Part shown: in pieces, positions 23,139 to 30,624 of the stretch
Layout of the letters: the number at the start of each line of letters is the position of its first letter
Numbering within the stretch: position 1 is the first letter of the stretch
From: Trueperaceae bacterium
GTDB lineage: Bacteria > Deinococcota > Deinococci > Deinococcales > Trueperaceae
Reading direction: 5' to 3'
Length of the DNA: 40,685 nucleotides
NCBI GenBank assembly: GCA_011390735.1
Contig: JAABRV010000004.1
Location: forward strand, 1-40,685
Notes under the pieces: model-generated
The model's database searches: none
The model's input: only the letters and a program-made list of their open reading frames with translations
Told to the model about the DNA's origin: nothing
Program-made: the position numbers and the translations under genes

Positions 23139-25277
23139 ATGACGCATGCCGGACCCATGCTCGTCCTGCTGGTGCCGCTGGCGGCGATCCCGCTGCTGTG
23201 GCCGGCCGGCCGCTGGGGCCGGGTGGCGATGGGGTGGCTGGTCACGCTCGCCTCGGCCGCATCCTTCGCCGCGGTGGCGGCGATGGCGCCGGCGGTCGTG
23301 GCCCACGGGCGCCTGACCGTCAGCGTGCCCGGGGTGCTGGGCCGGTTGGGCTTCGCGCTCGACGGCGTCGGCCTCGTCTTCGCGCTGATCACCACGTTCG
23401 TGTGGACCTGCGCCTCGCTCTACGCCATCGACTACCTGCAACACGACGGCAAGGAGCGGCGCTACCACCTCACCAGCCTGCTGACGCTCGCGGCGATGAT
23501 CGGCATCGTCGTCGCCAGCGACCTCATCACCCTCTACGTGTTCTTCGAGTGGCTCGGGTTGGCGGCCTACCTGTTCGTGGTCCACGTCGGCGGCCGCGAG
23601 GCCGACCGGGCTGGCCTCAAGTACCTCATCCTGACGCTGCTCGGCGGCTTCGCGGTGCTGACGGGCGCGCTGATCGTGCAGGGGATGGGCGGCGGCGAGC
23701 TGGGCGTCGCGCTGGCCCTGGAGCCCGGCAGCGAGACGATGCGCTGGGTGGCCGCCGCACTCCTGGTCCTCGGCTTCGGGGTCAAGGCGGGCGTGCTCGG
23801 CCTCCACATCTGGCTGCCCGACGCCCACACGGCGGCGCCGGCGCCCGCAAGCGCGCTGCTGTCGGGCCTGATGATCAAGGCGGGCGCCTACGGCATCCTG
23901 CGCACCGTGGCCGGCCTCTTCGGGGGCGGCCCCGATGCGCCCCCGTCGCTGGCGCTGCAGGCCGAGACCCTCGCGCTGGCGGTGCTGTTCCTGGGCAGCG
24001 CGACGATGTTCGTGGGCGTCGTGATGGCCCTGTGGCAGAACGTGGCCAAGCGGCTGCTGGCGTACAGCAGCGTCAGCCAGATGGGCTTCATCCTGGTCGG
24101 CATCGGCGCGGCGGCCTACCTGGCGGAGGGCGGCAGCGTCGGCTGGACCGGGACGCTGCTGCACGTGGTCAACCACGCGCTGTTCAAGGGCCTGCTGTTC
24201 CTGGGCCTCGGCGCCGTCATCCACGCGACCGGCGAGGGCGACCTGCGGCGCCTCGGGGGCCTCTGGCGGCGCATGCCGTGGACCTTCGCCTTCGTCGTCA
24301 TCGCCGTCGGCGGCATCTCCGGGCTCCCGGGGCTCAACGGCTTCGTCAGCAAGAGCGTCCTGCACCACGCGCTGGCGTACGCCGAGGGCCACCACCACCT
24401 GGTCGCGCTCCAGTGGGCCGAGTGGGTGTTCACGATCACGACGATCGGCACCGCGGCCGCGCTGATCAAGCTGCTCGCCATGACCTTCCTCGGGTCCGCC
24501 CGCGCGGACCTCGGGCGGCCCGTGCACGAGGCCTCCTGGCGCATGCGCCTGGCGATGGGGGCGATGGCCGCCGCGATCGTCGCGCTCGGGCTGCGCCCGC
24601 AGCTCTTGGCGCCGGTGCTCGCCGCGGGCGTCGAGGTCTACGCCGCCTCCTCGGCCGGCGTGCTGGGCTACGTGACCTCGCCGATCGGTCACGCCGCCGA
24701 CCTGCGCGCGGCGGCGACGGCCCTCACGCTGGGCGCTCTGGTGGCCTGGGCGAGCGCGCGCTGGCGCGTGTTCGATCGGCCACCCCCGGTGTGGCTGTCG
24801 CTCGACCGCCTGCTGGCCCTGGCGATCGCGGCCGGCACCGCCGCGATCCGTTGGGGCCTGGCCGAGCGCGCGGCCTTCGAGGCGAGCGCGCGCCGCCTCT
24901 TCGAGCGCGAGCGCGACGCGGTCCTCGCGGCCACCGCCCGACCCCCCATCGTCGGCCGGCGGCTGTGGCTGCGCCTGCGGGTGCAGACCCTCGCCGCCAT
25001 CGAGCGCCTGGCCGCCAACTGGGAGCTCGCCGAGCGCTTCACCCGCCAGCTCGGCCAACGCCTCGACGAGAGCCGGCGGCTCGACGAGAGCCGGCGGCTG
25101 CAGCGCGAGGCGCGCCTCGCGCACCCGGAAGCGGTCGTGGTGCCCGGGAGCGAGGAGCTCAGGCGGGCGGCCCGTCGCCGCATCCAGCGCGATACGCGCG
25201 ACCTCAGCCTCAACGTGGGCGTGCTGTTCGTCGTTTGGCTCCTGTTCCTGGGGGCGCTGTGGATCGTGGCGAGTTGA
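23139..25277 (+). CDS. Antiporter-like subunit 4 (NuoL/MrpA-core-like) with a long C-terminal extension
   Basis: A 712-residue protein, the last of the operon. Residues 1-460 are an antiporter-like core with Glu137 (YVFFEWLGLAAYLFVV), Lys216 (GVKAGVLGLHIWLPDAH), Lys247 (GLMIKAGAYG), NHALFK and SKSVLHHAL. The remaining 250 residues continue with further hydrophobic stretches, a charged helical part containing an exact 6-residue repeat (LDESRR twice, residues 642-653), and a final membrane helix (LSLNVGVLFVVWLLFLGALW). This recalls the lateral helix and terminal anchor of NuoL, but I cannot align it. ATG 23139 is 4 bases after the preceding stop. Confidence 0.92.
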   Translation: MTHAGPMLVLLVPLAAIPLLWPAGRWGRVAMGWLVTLASAASFAAVAAMAPAVVAHGRLTVSVPGVLGRLGFALDGVGLVFALITTFVWTCASLYAIDYLQHDGKERRYHLTSLLTLAAMIGIVVASDLITLYVFFEWLGLAAYLFVVHVGGREADRAGLKYLILTLLGGFAVLTGALIVQGMGGGELGVALALEPGSETMRWVAAALLVLGFGVKAGVLGLHIWLPDAHTAAPAPASALLSGLMIKAGAYGILRTVAGLFGGGPDAPPSLALQAETLALAVLFLGSATMFVGVVMALWQNVAKRLLAYSSVSQMGFILVGIGAAAYLAEGGSVGWTGTLLHVVNHALFKGLLFLGLGAVIHATGEGDLRRLGGLWRRMPWTFAFVVIAVGGISGLPGLNGFVSKSVLHHALAYAEGHHHLVALQWAEWVFTITTIGTAAALIKLLAMTFLGSARADLGRPVHEASWRMRLAMGAMAAAIVALGLRPQLLAPVLAAGVEVYAASSAGVLGYVTSPIGHAADLRAAATALTLGALVAWASARWRVFDRPPPVWLSLDRLLALAIAAGTAAIRWGLAERAAFEASARRLFERERDAVLAATARPPIVGRRLWLRLRVQTLAAIERLAANWELAERFTRQLGQRLDESRRLDESRRLQREARLAHPEAVVVPGSEELRRAARRRIQRDTRDLSLNVGVLFVVWLLFLGALWIVAS
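25062..25097 (+). repeat. 18-bp exact tandem duplication inside antiporter subunit 4
   Basis: CTCGACGAGAGCCGGCGG occurs twice head to tail (25062-25079 and 25080-25097), in frame, encoding LDESRR twice in the charged C-terminal helix. The perfect identity suggests a recent slippage event. Confidence 0.9.
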
Positions 25278-25337
25278 GGCCGTGCCGGCCGGCGGGCGCG
25301 GCGCCGCTCATGGCCGCGCCGGGGGCCACGAGGGCGC

Positions 25338-25367
25338 TTGCCTAGCTCGCGGCCGATCTGGTAGGCT
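25338..25367 (+). promoter_or_regulatory. Promoter of the rplU operon
   Basis: TTGCCT (25338-25343), an 18-base spacer and TAGGCT (25362-25367), about 60 bases after the antiporter operon. The start of transcription would be near 25374. Confidence 0.65.
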
Positions 25368-25373
25368 TTCGGT

Positions 25374-25517
25374 TCTGGACCGGAGCGCCCGCGGGCGCGA
25401 CCGGCCATCGAACGGTCGGACGCCTGCCAGGCCTCGGAGCCCAAGCGGTGCGTCCACGTTCGCACGTCGCCCCGACCCCGGCCTTCGCCGGCCGCGGGCA
25501 TCGGAGGTAGGAGAGCC
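25374..25517 (+). promoter_or_regulatory. Structured leader of the rplU mRNA
   Basis: The leader of about 144 bases holds a 14-base self-complementary block GCGCCCGCGGGCGC (25385-25398), a 6-bp stem pairing 25398-25403 with 25413-25418 (the first two share a base, so they compete), and CCGGC-CTTC-GCCGG (25478-25491) a short way before the GGTAGGAGAG ribosome site. Mutually exclusive folds next to a ribosomal protein start suggest autoregulation by L21; this is inference. Confidence 0.4.
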
Positions 25518-25823
25518 ATGTTCGCGATCATCGAGTCCGGCGGCAAGCAGTACCGCGTCCAGCAGGGCGACGTGCTGCGCCTGGAGAAACTCGACGCCGA
25601 GCCCGGCGCCACGGTGGATTTCCCCGTGCTGCTGCTCGGCGGCGAGTCGGTCAAGATCGGCAGCCCGCGCGTCGACGGCGCCAGTGTCAGGGCAGAAGTC
25701 GTCGCCCACGGGCGCGGCAACAAGATCCACATCTACAAGTTCCGCGCCAAGGCCAACTACCGGCGCCACACCGGCCACCGTCAGCCCTACACCGAGGTCC
25801 GCGTCACCGGCATCGCCGGCTGA
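25518..25823 (+). CDS. rplU: 50S ribosomal protein L21
   Basis: A 101-residue L21: MFAIIESGGKQYRVQQGD at the start, KIGSPRVDGASV and the RNA-binding RAKANYRRHTGHRQPYTEVRVTGI at the end. It binds 23S rRNA early in assembly. ATG 25518 has GGTAGGAGAG upstream. First gene of rplU-rpmA-obgE and the downstream chain. Confidence 0.98.
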   Translation: MFAIIESGGKQYRVQQGDVLRLEKLDAEPGATVDFPVLLLGGESVKIGSPRVDGASVRAEVVAHGRGNKIHIYKFRAKANYRRHTGHRQPYTEVRVTGIAG

Positions 25824-25844
25824 CCGCGGCGCGAGGAGACCCCC

Positions 25845-26123
25845 ATGGCTCACAAGAAAGGCGTCGGCAGCTCCAAGAACGGCCGCGACAGCCAGTCCAA
25901 GCGTCTCGGCGTGAAGCGCTTCGACGGCGAGGTGGTCACCGCCGGCCACATCCTGGTCCGCCAGCGCGGCACCAAGTTCAAGCCCGGCCTCAACGCCGGC
26001 CTCGGCAAGGACTTCACCATCTTCGCCCTGCGCGACGGCGTGGTGCGCTTCGCCGACAAGGGCGCCAAGGGCCGCTTCATCTCCGTCGAGGAGACCGCAC
26101 CGGCGGCGGTGTCGGCCGACTGA
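25845..26123 (+). CDS. rpmA: 50S ribosomal protein L27
   Basis: A 92-residue L27 with the glycine/lysine-rich N-terminal tail that reaches the peptidyl transferase centre ([28 protein letters not shown]) and the core [24 protein letters not shown] stands 9 bases before the ATG. The N-terminus has no Firmicutes-type cleavable extension. Confidence 0.98.
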   Translation: MAHKKGVGSSKNGRDSQSKRLGVKRFDGEVVTAGHILVRQRGTKFKPGLNAGLGKDFTIFALRDGVVRFADKGAKGRFISVEETAPAAVSAD

Positions 26124-26207
26124 GCCGAACCCCGCAGTTGGCCGCGCGGCGCCCGCGGTGGGTCGCGGTGCACCCCGCCGGCCCGATGACTTCGAACGCT
26201 CACCCGT

Positions 26208-26234
26208 CGCCCGCGGCCCGAAGGTCCGCGGGCG
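26208..26234 (+). promoter_or_regulatory. Hairpin between rpmA and obgE
   Basis: CGCCCGCGG (26208-26216) pairs with CCGCGGGCG (26226-26234), with a possible inner CC/GG pair around CGAA. No T-run follows. It lies in a 201-base gap and may attenuate or process the transcript so that ribosomal protein genes are expressed above obgE. Confidence 0.5.
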
Positions 26235-26324
26235 CGTCCTTGGCCCCCACGAACCTGAACACCGCGCCCCCGAGGGAGCGCGGCGCACGCGGCGAGGCAT
26301 CGACCCCGCCAGAGGAGTCCCGCC

Positions 26325-27785
26325 ATGCCCTTCCGTGACGTCATCGAGATCACCGCCCAGGGTGGCAAGGGGGGCGACGGGGCCATGTCGTTCATGCGCC
26401 TCAAGTACATCCCCAAGGGCGGACCCGATGGCGGCCACGGAGGCGACGGCGGTGGCGTGTGGCTCGAAGCGATCGACGACGTCACCTCGCTCGACCGGCT
26501 GGTCACCCGGCAGGTGTACAAGGCGGGCGTGGGCCAGCAGGGGGAGGGCCGCAACCGCGCGGGCCACGGCGGTGCGGACGTCACGATCCCCGTGCCGATC
26601 GGCACCGTCGCGAGCGATGCCGACACCGGCGAGGTGCTGGCCGACCTCGTCGAGGTGGGCCAGCGCGCGCTCGTCGCCGCCGGTGGCGTGGGCGGCCGCG
26701 GCAACTCCGCCTTCGCCAACTCCTACCGGCGCGCGCCGCGCTTCGCCGAGTACGGCACGCCGGGCGAGAAGCGGAGACTCCGGCTCGAGCTGCAGACGAT
26801 CGCCGACGTCGGGCTGGTCGGCTACCCCAACGCCGGCAAGTCCAGCCTGCTGGCGGCGCTCTCCAACGCGCGCCCCAAGGTGGCGGCCTACCCCTTCACC
26901 ACGCTCAGTCCCAACCTCGGGGTCCTCGAGCGCGATCACCAGCGCCTGACGATCGCCGACGTCCCCGGCATCATCGAGGACGCGCACCTGGGCCGCGGGC
27001 TCGGTCTCGAGTTCCTGCGGCACATCGCGCGCACCCGGCTGCTCGCCTTCGTCGTCGACCTGGCCGACGACCCCGTCGTCCACCTGGAGGCGCTGCGTGG
27101 CGAGCTCGAGGCGTACGACGCCGACCTGCTCGAGCGTCCCGCCGTGGTGGTGCTGAACAAGCTCGACCTCGTCGGGGCGGGGGAGGCGCAGGCGGGCGCC
27201 GAGCTCCTCGCCGACTTCGGGTTGCCGACCTTCGCCGTGTCGGCGGCGACGGGCGAGGGCCTGGACGCCCTGGTGGCGGCCCTGTTCCAGCTGGTGCCGG
27301 AGGCGCCGCGGGTGTCCGGGCCGCTCCCCGCCCGGCGGGTGGTCGCGCCCGAGCCGTTGCGGGTCGCGCGCGACGCCAGCGGCCTGGGCTGGGTCGTCCA
27401 CGGCCGCGAGATCGAGGCGCTGGTCGCCCGCTTCGACCCCACCAACCGCGACGCGGTCGCCTACCTCCAGCGCCACTTCGTCTCGCTCGGCGTGTCCAAG
27501 CTGCTCGCCAAGGCGGGCGCGCAGACCGGCGACGAGGTCGTCATCGGCGACGCGGTGTTCGACTACTTCGACGAGGCCGCGATCGAGGCCGAGACGCGCG
27601 CGGCCGAGGAGGCCGAGCGGGCCGAGGCCGAGGCGGCGGAGCGCCGCTGGAGCGACGACGACGCGGCCGAAGACGTGGCCGCGGTCGATGACGTGGACGC
27701 GGGCGACGATGCGGGCCCGGCCGGCGTCGACGGTGGCCCGCCTTCCGCGACCGGCGACGACGGGGCCCCGCGTAGCGCGTGCTAA
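26325..27785 (+). CDS. obgE: Ribosome-assembly GTPase Obg/CgtA with OCT domain
   Basis: A 486-residue Obg. The glycine-rich Obg fold is at 1-158 ([25 protein letters not shown]), the GTPase follows with G1 GYPNAGKSS near 165-173, switch G2 at [14 protein letters not shown]3 DVPGI and G4 NKLD. An OCT domain (about 335-425) and a highly acidic Asp/Glu-rich tail close the protein. It binds the 50S subunit during maturation and responds to (p)ppGpp. GAGGAG precedes the ATG. The stop TAA is also the start of a TAAGTT box for yqeK. Confidence 0.97.
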   Translation: MPFRDVIEITAQGGKGGDGAMSFMRLKYIPKGGPDGGHGGDGGGVWLEAIDDVTSLDRLVTRQVYKAGVGQQGEGRNRAGHGGADVTIPVPIGTVASDADTGEVLADLVEVGQRALVAAGGVGGRGNSAFANSYRRAPRFAEYGTPGEKRRLRLELQTIADVGLVGYPNAGKSSLLAALSNARPKVAAYPFTTLSPNLGVLERDHQRLTIADVPGIIEDAHLGRGLGLEFLRHIARTRLLAFVVDLADDPVVHLEALRGELEAYDADLLERPAVVVLNKLDLVGAGEAQAGAELLADFGLPTFAVSAATGEGLDALVAALFQLVPEAPRVSGPLPARRVVAPEPLRVARDASGLGWVVHGREIEALVARFDPTNRDAVAYLQRHFVSLGVSKLLAKAGAQTGDEVVIGDAVFDYFDEAAIEAETRAAEEAERAEAEAAERRWSDDDAAEDVAAVDDVDAGDDAGPAGVDGGPPSATGDDGAPRSAC

Positions 27786-27788
27786 GTT
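27783..27788 (+). promoter_or_regulatory. Possible -10 box overlapping the obgE stop
   Basis: TAAGTT includes the obgE TAA stop. The yqeK start at 27868 is 79 bases on, so an internal promoter with a leader of about 70 bases is possible; evidence is sequence match only. Confidence 0.25.
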
Positions 27789-27867
27789 GGGCGCGCTGGG
27801 CCCGCACGCCCTCGGGGCCAACGCCCTCCGGGCGGACGCGCACGCGCGCGGGCCCTTTCGCCGGAAC

Positions 27868-28482
27868 ATGACCCAGACCCCCGATCGCGACCTCGTCCTC
27901 CGCTTCCCGCCGACCGGTCCCTGCCGCCGGCCGAGCATCGCGCCGTACTGCGAGCGCGTTCGCGCGCGCCTGTCGGCCGAGCGCTTCGCGCACGTGATGC
28001 GGGTGGCGGAACTGGCCGAGAGCATCGCCCTGGCCAACGCGTTCGACGACGGCGACCTGCGGGCCACGCTGCTCGCCGCCGTGCTGCACGACGTCGCGCG
28101 CGAGGAGGACGTCGAGACGCTGTTGCGGCTCGCGCCGCCCGAGAACGACATGGAGCGCAGCCACCCGATGGCCGTCCACGGGCGCGCCGGCCGCGCGATC
28201 GCCAGCGACTGGGGCATCAACGACGAGCGCGTGCTCGACGCCATCGAGGGGCACGTCTTCGGGGTCCGCCCGGGCGACCGCGTCGGCATGGCGGTGTACG
28301 TGGCCGACGTGTCTGAGCCCGGTCGCGGGGTCAACGACGACATCCGGGAGCTGGCCATGGCTCACTTGGAACGTGCCTACCGTCGCGCGGTCCAGACCAA
28401 GGTGCGTTACCTGCGCAGTCGCGGCAAGGACGTCCATCCGCGTACCCTTCAGGTGCATGAGGAACTCGGCCACCCCACGTGA
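27868..28482 (+). CDS. yqeK: HD-domain nucleotide hydrolase, YqeK family
   Basis: A 204-residue HD protein: HVMRVAELAESIALANAF, then LLAAVLHDVAREED (the HD pair), HGRAGRAIA and VLDAIEGHVFG, and VYVADVSEPGR, matching YqeK, the symmetric Ap4A hydrolase of Gram-positive bacteria. It sits between obgE and an LCP protein followed by rsfS, the usual neighbourhood; nadD, often inserted after obg, is missing here. The first 20 residues vary and the ATG at 27868 has only a weak ribosome site (GGAAC). Confidence 0.88.
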   Translation: MTQTPDRDLVLRFPPTGPCRRPSIAPYCERVRARLSAERFAHVMRVAELAESIALANAFDDGDLRATLLAAVLHDVAREEDVETLLRLAPPENDMERSHPMAVHGRAGRAIASDWGINDERVLDAIEGHVFGVRPGDRVGMAVYVADVSEPGRGVNDDIRELAMAHLERAYRRAVQTKVRYLRSRGKDVHPRTLQVHEELGHPT

Positions 28483-28486
28483 CGCC

Positions 28487-29812
28487 GTGAGCCGCGACCG
28501 CCTCCGCCGGCGGCGGGCCCGCTGGTTGCAGGCCCTGGGGCTGGTCGTCGCCCTGGCGGGTCTCACCGGCTACTGGCTCGACCGCGACGTCGAGCGCAGC
28601 GAGCTGACCGACGTGCAGCGCGACATCCTGGGGCTCGACGAGGGCGTCGCGCACTACAGCTTCGTGGTCGCCGGCCGCGACCGGCTGTACTACCCCGAGA
28701 TGAGCACCCCGGTGTACGGCGCGGACGGCGAGATCGTGGCCTGGAACTACCGCGGCCCGCGCAGCGCGGACGGCACCAACACGGACACCATCCTCTACGT
28801 GTCGATCGCGGGGGACGACGTCACCCTCATCGCCATCCCGCGCGACCTCTACCTCGAGCCCTGGCAGACGAAGATCAACGCGATGTACTACTACCAGGGG
28901 GCCGAGGGACTGCGGCGCACCGTCTCCGAGGTGCTGGGGCTGCCCGTCGACTACCACGTCATCGTCAACCTCGACATCTTCAAGAACGTCGTCGACGCGC
29001 TCGGGGGCGTCGAGGTCAACGTCCCCTATCGCATGCGGTACGTCGACGTCGCTGGCGGCCTCGACATCGACCTCTTTCCCGGTGCGCAGGTCCTGGACGG
29101 TAAGCGGGCGGCGGACTTCGTCCGCTACCGCGAGACCGTGCGCGGCGACTACGACCGCATCGACCGCGTGAAGACGCTGGCCTACGCCATGCTGCAGCGC
29201 GTCCGCGACCTCAACGTGCGGGCCGTCACCGTGCTGCCCGAGCTGATCGAGACCGTCCTCGCCGACGTCGAGACGAACGCCAGCCCGGCGCTCGTGCGCG
29301 AGCTGCTGCCGCGCCTGGCCCGCCTGCAGTTGCAGGCGGCGACGCTGCCGACCGTCGAGAACGAAGGGACCTCGCTCCTGCGCACCGATCAGCGCGAGGT
29401 CGAGACCTTCCTCGCCGCCACCTTCGGCGGCACCGCGCGCGACTGGAGCGAGCCGCCGGACGTCGTGCTGCAGGTGATCGACCGCTCCGGCCGCGAGGGC
29501 CTCGGCGAGGCCTACGTCGAGCGGCTCGTCGCGATGGGCATCCCCGAGGCGCAACTCGTGACGACGACCGCCTCGCCCGACCCCGCCGGCTCCCGGCTCA
29601 TCGCGGTGGCCGAACACTGGTCCGACGCGGACTACTTCGCGGAGCTCCTGGGGGTCGGCAAGCAGCAGATCGACCGGTTGCCGTTCGTCGCCGGACGCGC
29701 CATCGGCCTGCAACTCGTGCTCGGCCAGGACGCCCCCGATCCCTCCCCCTCGCCCGAACGCGTCGCCTCGCTCGAGGTGGTCGCGTTCTCCACCCCCCCG
29801 GCCGCGCCATGA
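28487..29812 (+). CDS. LytR-CpsA-Psr (LCP) family cell-wall glycopolymer transferase
   Basis: A 441-residue protein with an arginine-rich cytoplasmic start, one membrane anchor (about 12-30) and an extracytoplasmic LCP domain: TNTDTILYVSI, TLIAIPRDLY, KINAMYYYQGAEGLRRTVSEVLGLPVDYHVIVNL, VDALGGVEVNVP, and FVRYRETVRGDYDRIDR with the conserved arginines. A LytR_C-like domain follows (about 325-410). LCP enzymes attach anionic polymers from lipid carriers to peptidoglycan. The start could be GTG 28487 or ATG 28457 (overlapping yqeK); GTG removes ten non-conserved residues. Followed directly by rsfS (ATGA overlap). Confidence 0.9.
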   Translation: MSRDRLRRRRARWLQALGLVVALAGLTGYWLDRDVERSELTDVQRDILGLDEGVAHYSFVVAGRDRLYYPEMSTPVYGADGEIVAWNYRGPRSADGTNTDTILYVSIAGDDVTLIAIPRDLYLEPWQTKINAMYYYQGAEGLRRTVSEVLGLPVDYHVIVNLDIFKNVVDALGGVEVNVPYRMRYVDVAGGLDIDLFPGAQVLDGKRAADFVRYRETVRGDYDRIDRVKTLAYAMLQRVRDLNVRAVTVLPELIETVLADVETNASPALVRELLPRLARLQLQAATLPTVENEGTSLLRTDQREVETFLAATFGGTARDWSEPPDVVLQVIDRSGREGLGEAYVERLVAMGIPEAQLVTTTASPDPAGSRLIAVAEHWSDADYFAELLGVGKQQIDRLPFVAGRAIGLQLVLGQDAPDPSPSPERVASLEVVAFSTPPAAP

Positions 29813-30213
29813 GTCGCGGCGAAGGAGCCCAGGTGACCGAACCGAACGCCGCCGACGCGAACGCCGCCCCCGCCGTGCCCGACGAGGTCCAGCTGATCGT
29901 GGACGCGCTCGACGACAAGCGCGCCAAGGACATCGCCGTCCTGCGCCTCGAGGAGGTGTCGGAGACGCTCGACTGGTTCGTGGTCGCCACCGGCGAGTCC
30001 GCCCTGCAGCTGCAGGCGCTGGAGGACGGCGTGCGCGAGCGGCTCAAGGCGGCCAAGGTACCGATCCGGGCGGTCGAGGGACCGTCGAGCCGCTGGATCC
30101 TGATGGACTACGGCCCCTTCGTCGTCCACCTGATGAGCCCCGAGGCGCGCGAGTTCTACGACCTGGAGGGCCTGTGGGCGGACGCGCCGCGGGTGGACGT
30201 GACGCCTCGATGA
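29809..30213 (+). CDS. rsfS: Ribosomal silencing factor RsfS
   Basis: A 134-residue (from ATG 29809) or 126-residue (from GTG 29833) RsfS: IVDALDDKRAKDIAVLRLEEVSETLDWFVVATGES, then RAVEGPSSRWILMDYGPFVVHLMSPEAREFYDLEGLW. It binds L14 and blocks subunit joining when nutrients run out. The ATG overlaps the LCP stop (ATGA), but AAGGAG six bases before GTG 29833 makes that the better-supported start. Stop overlaps the yraN ATG. Confidence 0.95.
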   Translation: MSRGEGAQVTEPNAADANAAPAVPDEVQLIVDALDDKRAKDIAVLRLEEVSETLDWFVVATGESALQLQALEDGVRERLKAAKVPIRAVEGPSSRWILMDYGPFVVHLMSPEAREFYDLEGLWADAPRVDVTPR

Positions 30214-30608
30214 AGGAGTCCGTGCACCCGACGAAGTCGGGTGCCAAGGAACACCCGACGCAGTCGGGTGTTCCCAAGCATTGGGCCGAGGCCCTGGCGC
30301 GCGACGCGCTCGAGCGCCGCGGGTGGACGACGGTGGCGGCCAACGCCCGCGTCCCCGGGGGCGAGCTCGACCTGATCATGCACGACGGCCGGGCGCTCGT
30401 CTTCGTCGAGGTGCGCCAGCGGCGCGGCGAGGCCCAGGGCGGCGCGGCCGAGAGCCTGGTGGCGCGCAAGCGCGCGCGCGTGCGGCGCGCCGCCGCGCTG
30501 TGGCTCGCGCGCCACGGCGGCGACGATCGCCCCGTCCGCTTCGACGCCGTCCTGGTGGACGGCGATCGCCACGCGCCGCGCCTCCGCCTCGTCCGCGACG
30601 CCTTCTAG
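30210..30608 (+). CDS. yraN: YraN family (UPF0102) endonuclease-fold protein with a repeat-bearing N-terminus
   Basis: A 132-residue protein. Residues 25-132 are the UPF0102 domain with WAEALARDALERRGW, the nuclease-like motif GGELDLIMHDGRALVFVEVRQR (acidic, acidic, EVR) and RKRARVRRAAALWL. The function of the family is not settled. The first 24 residues are not family-like: they contain HPTKSG and HPTQSG, encoded by a pair of nearly identical palindromes. No in-frame start codon exists between the palindromes and the conserved domain, so they must be translated if the gene is functional. ATGA overlap with rsfS. Confidence 0.88.
   Translation: MKESVHPTKSGAKEHPTQSGVPKHWAEALARDALERRGWTTVAANARVPGGELDLIMHDGRALVFVEVRQRRGEAQGGAAESLVARKRARVRRAAALWLARHGGDDRPVRFDAVLVDGDRHAPRLRLVRDAF
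30224..30274. repeat. Pair of near-identical palindromes inside the yraN coding start
   Basis: The core CACCCGAC-N3-GTCGGGTG occurs at 30225-30243 and 30252-30270, 8 bases apart. The stems extend to 9 bp (30224-30244) and 12 bp (30248-30274). The 3-base loops differ in one base (GAA against GCA). The units start in the same reading frame and encode HPTKSG and HPTQSG. Confidence 0.9.
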
Positions 30609-30624
30609 CCCGGGGTCGGCTGCC

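Noticed and set aside
22776-25124. 782-residue minus-strand ORF
   Set aside because: High GC at third positions leaves the opposite strand open. It is Arg/Ala/Gly/His/Gln-rich, has no domain and lies fully under antiporter subunit 4.
25308-28358. 1016-residue minus-strand ORF
   Set aside because: Antisense to rplU, rpmA, obgE and yqeK, all certain genes; same GC artefact.
28457-28486. Upstream ATG start for the LCP protein
   Set aside because: It adds ten residues that do not look conserved and has only a weak AGG; left as an alternative.
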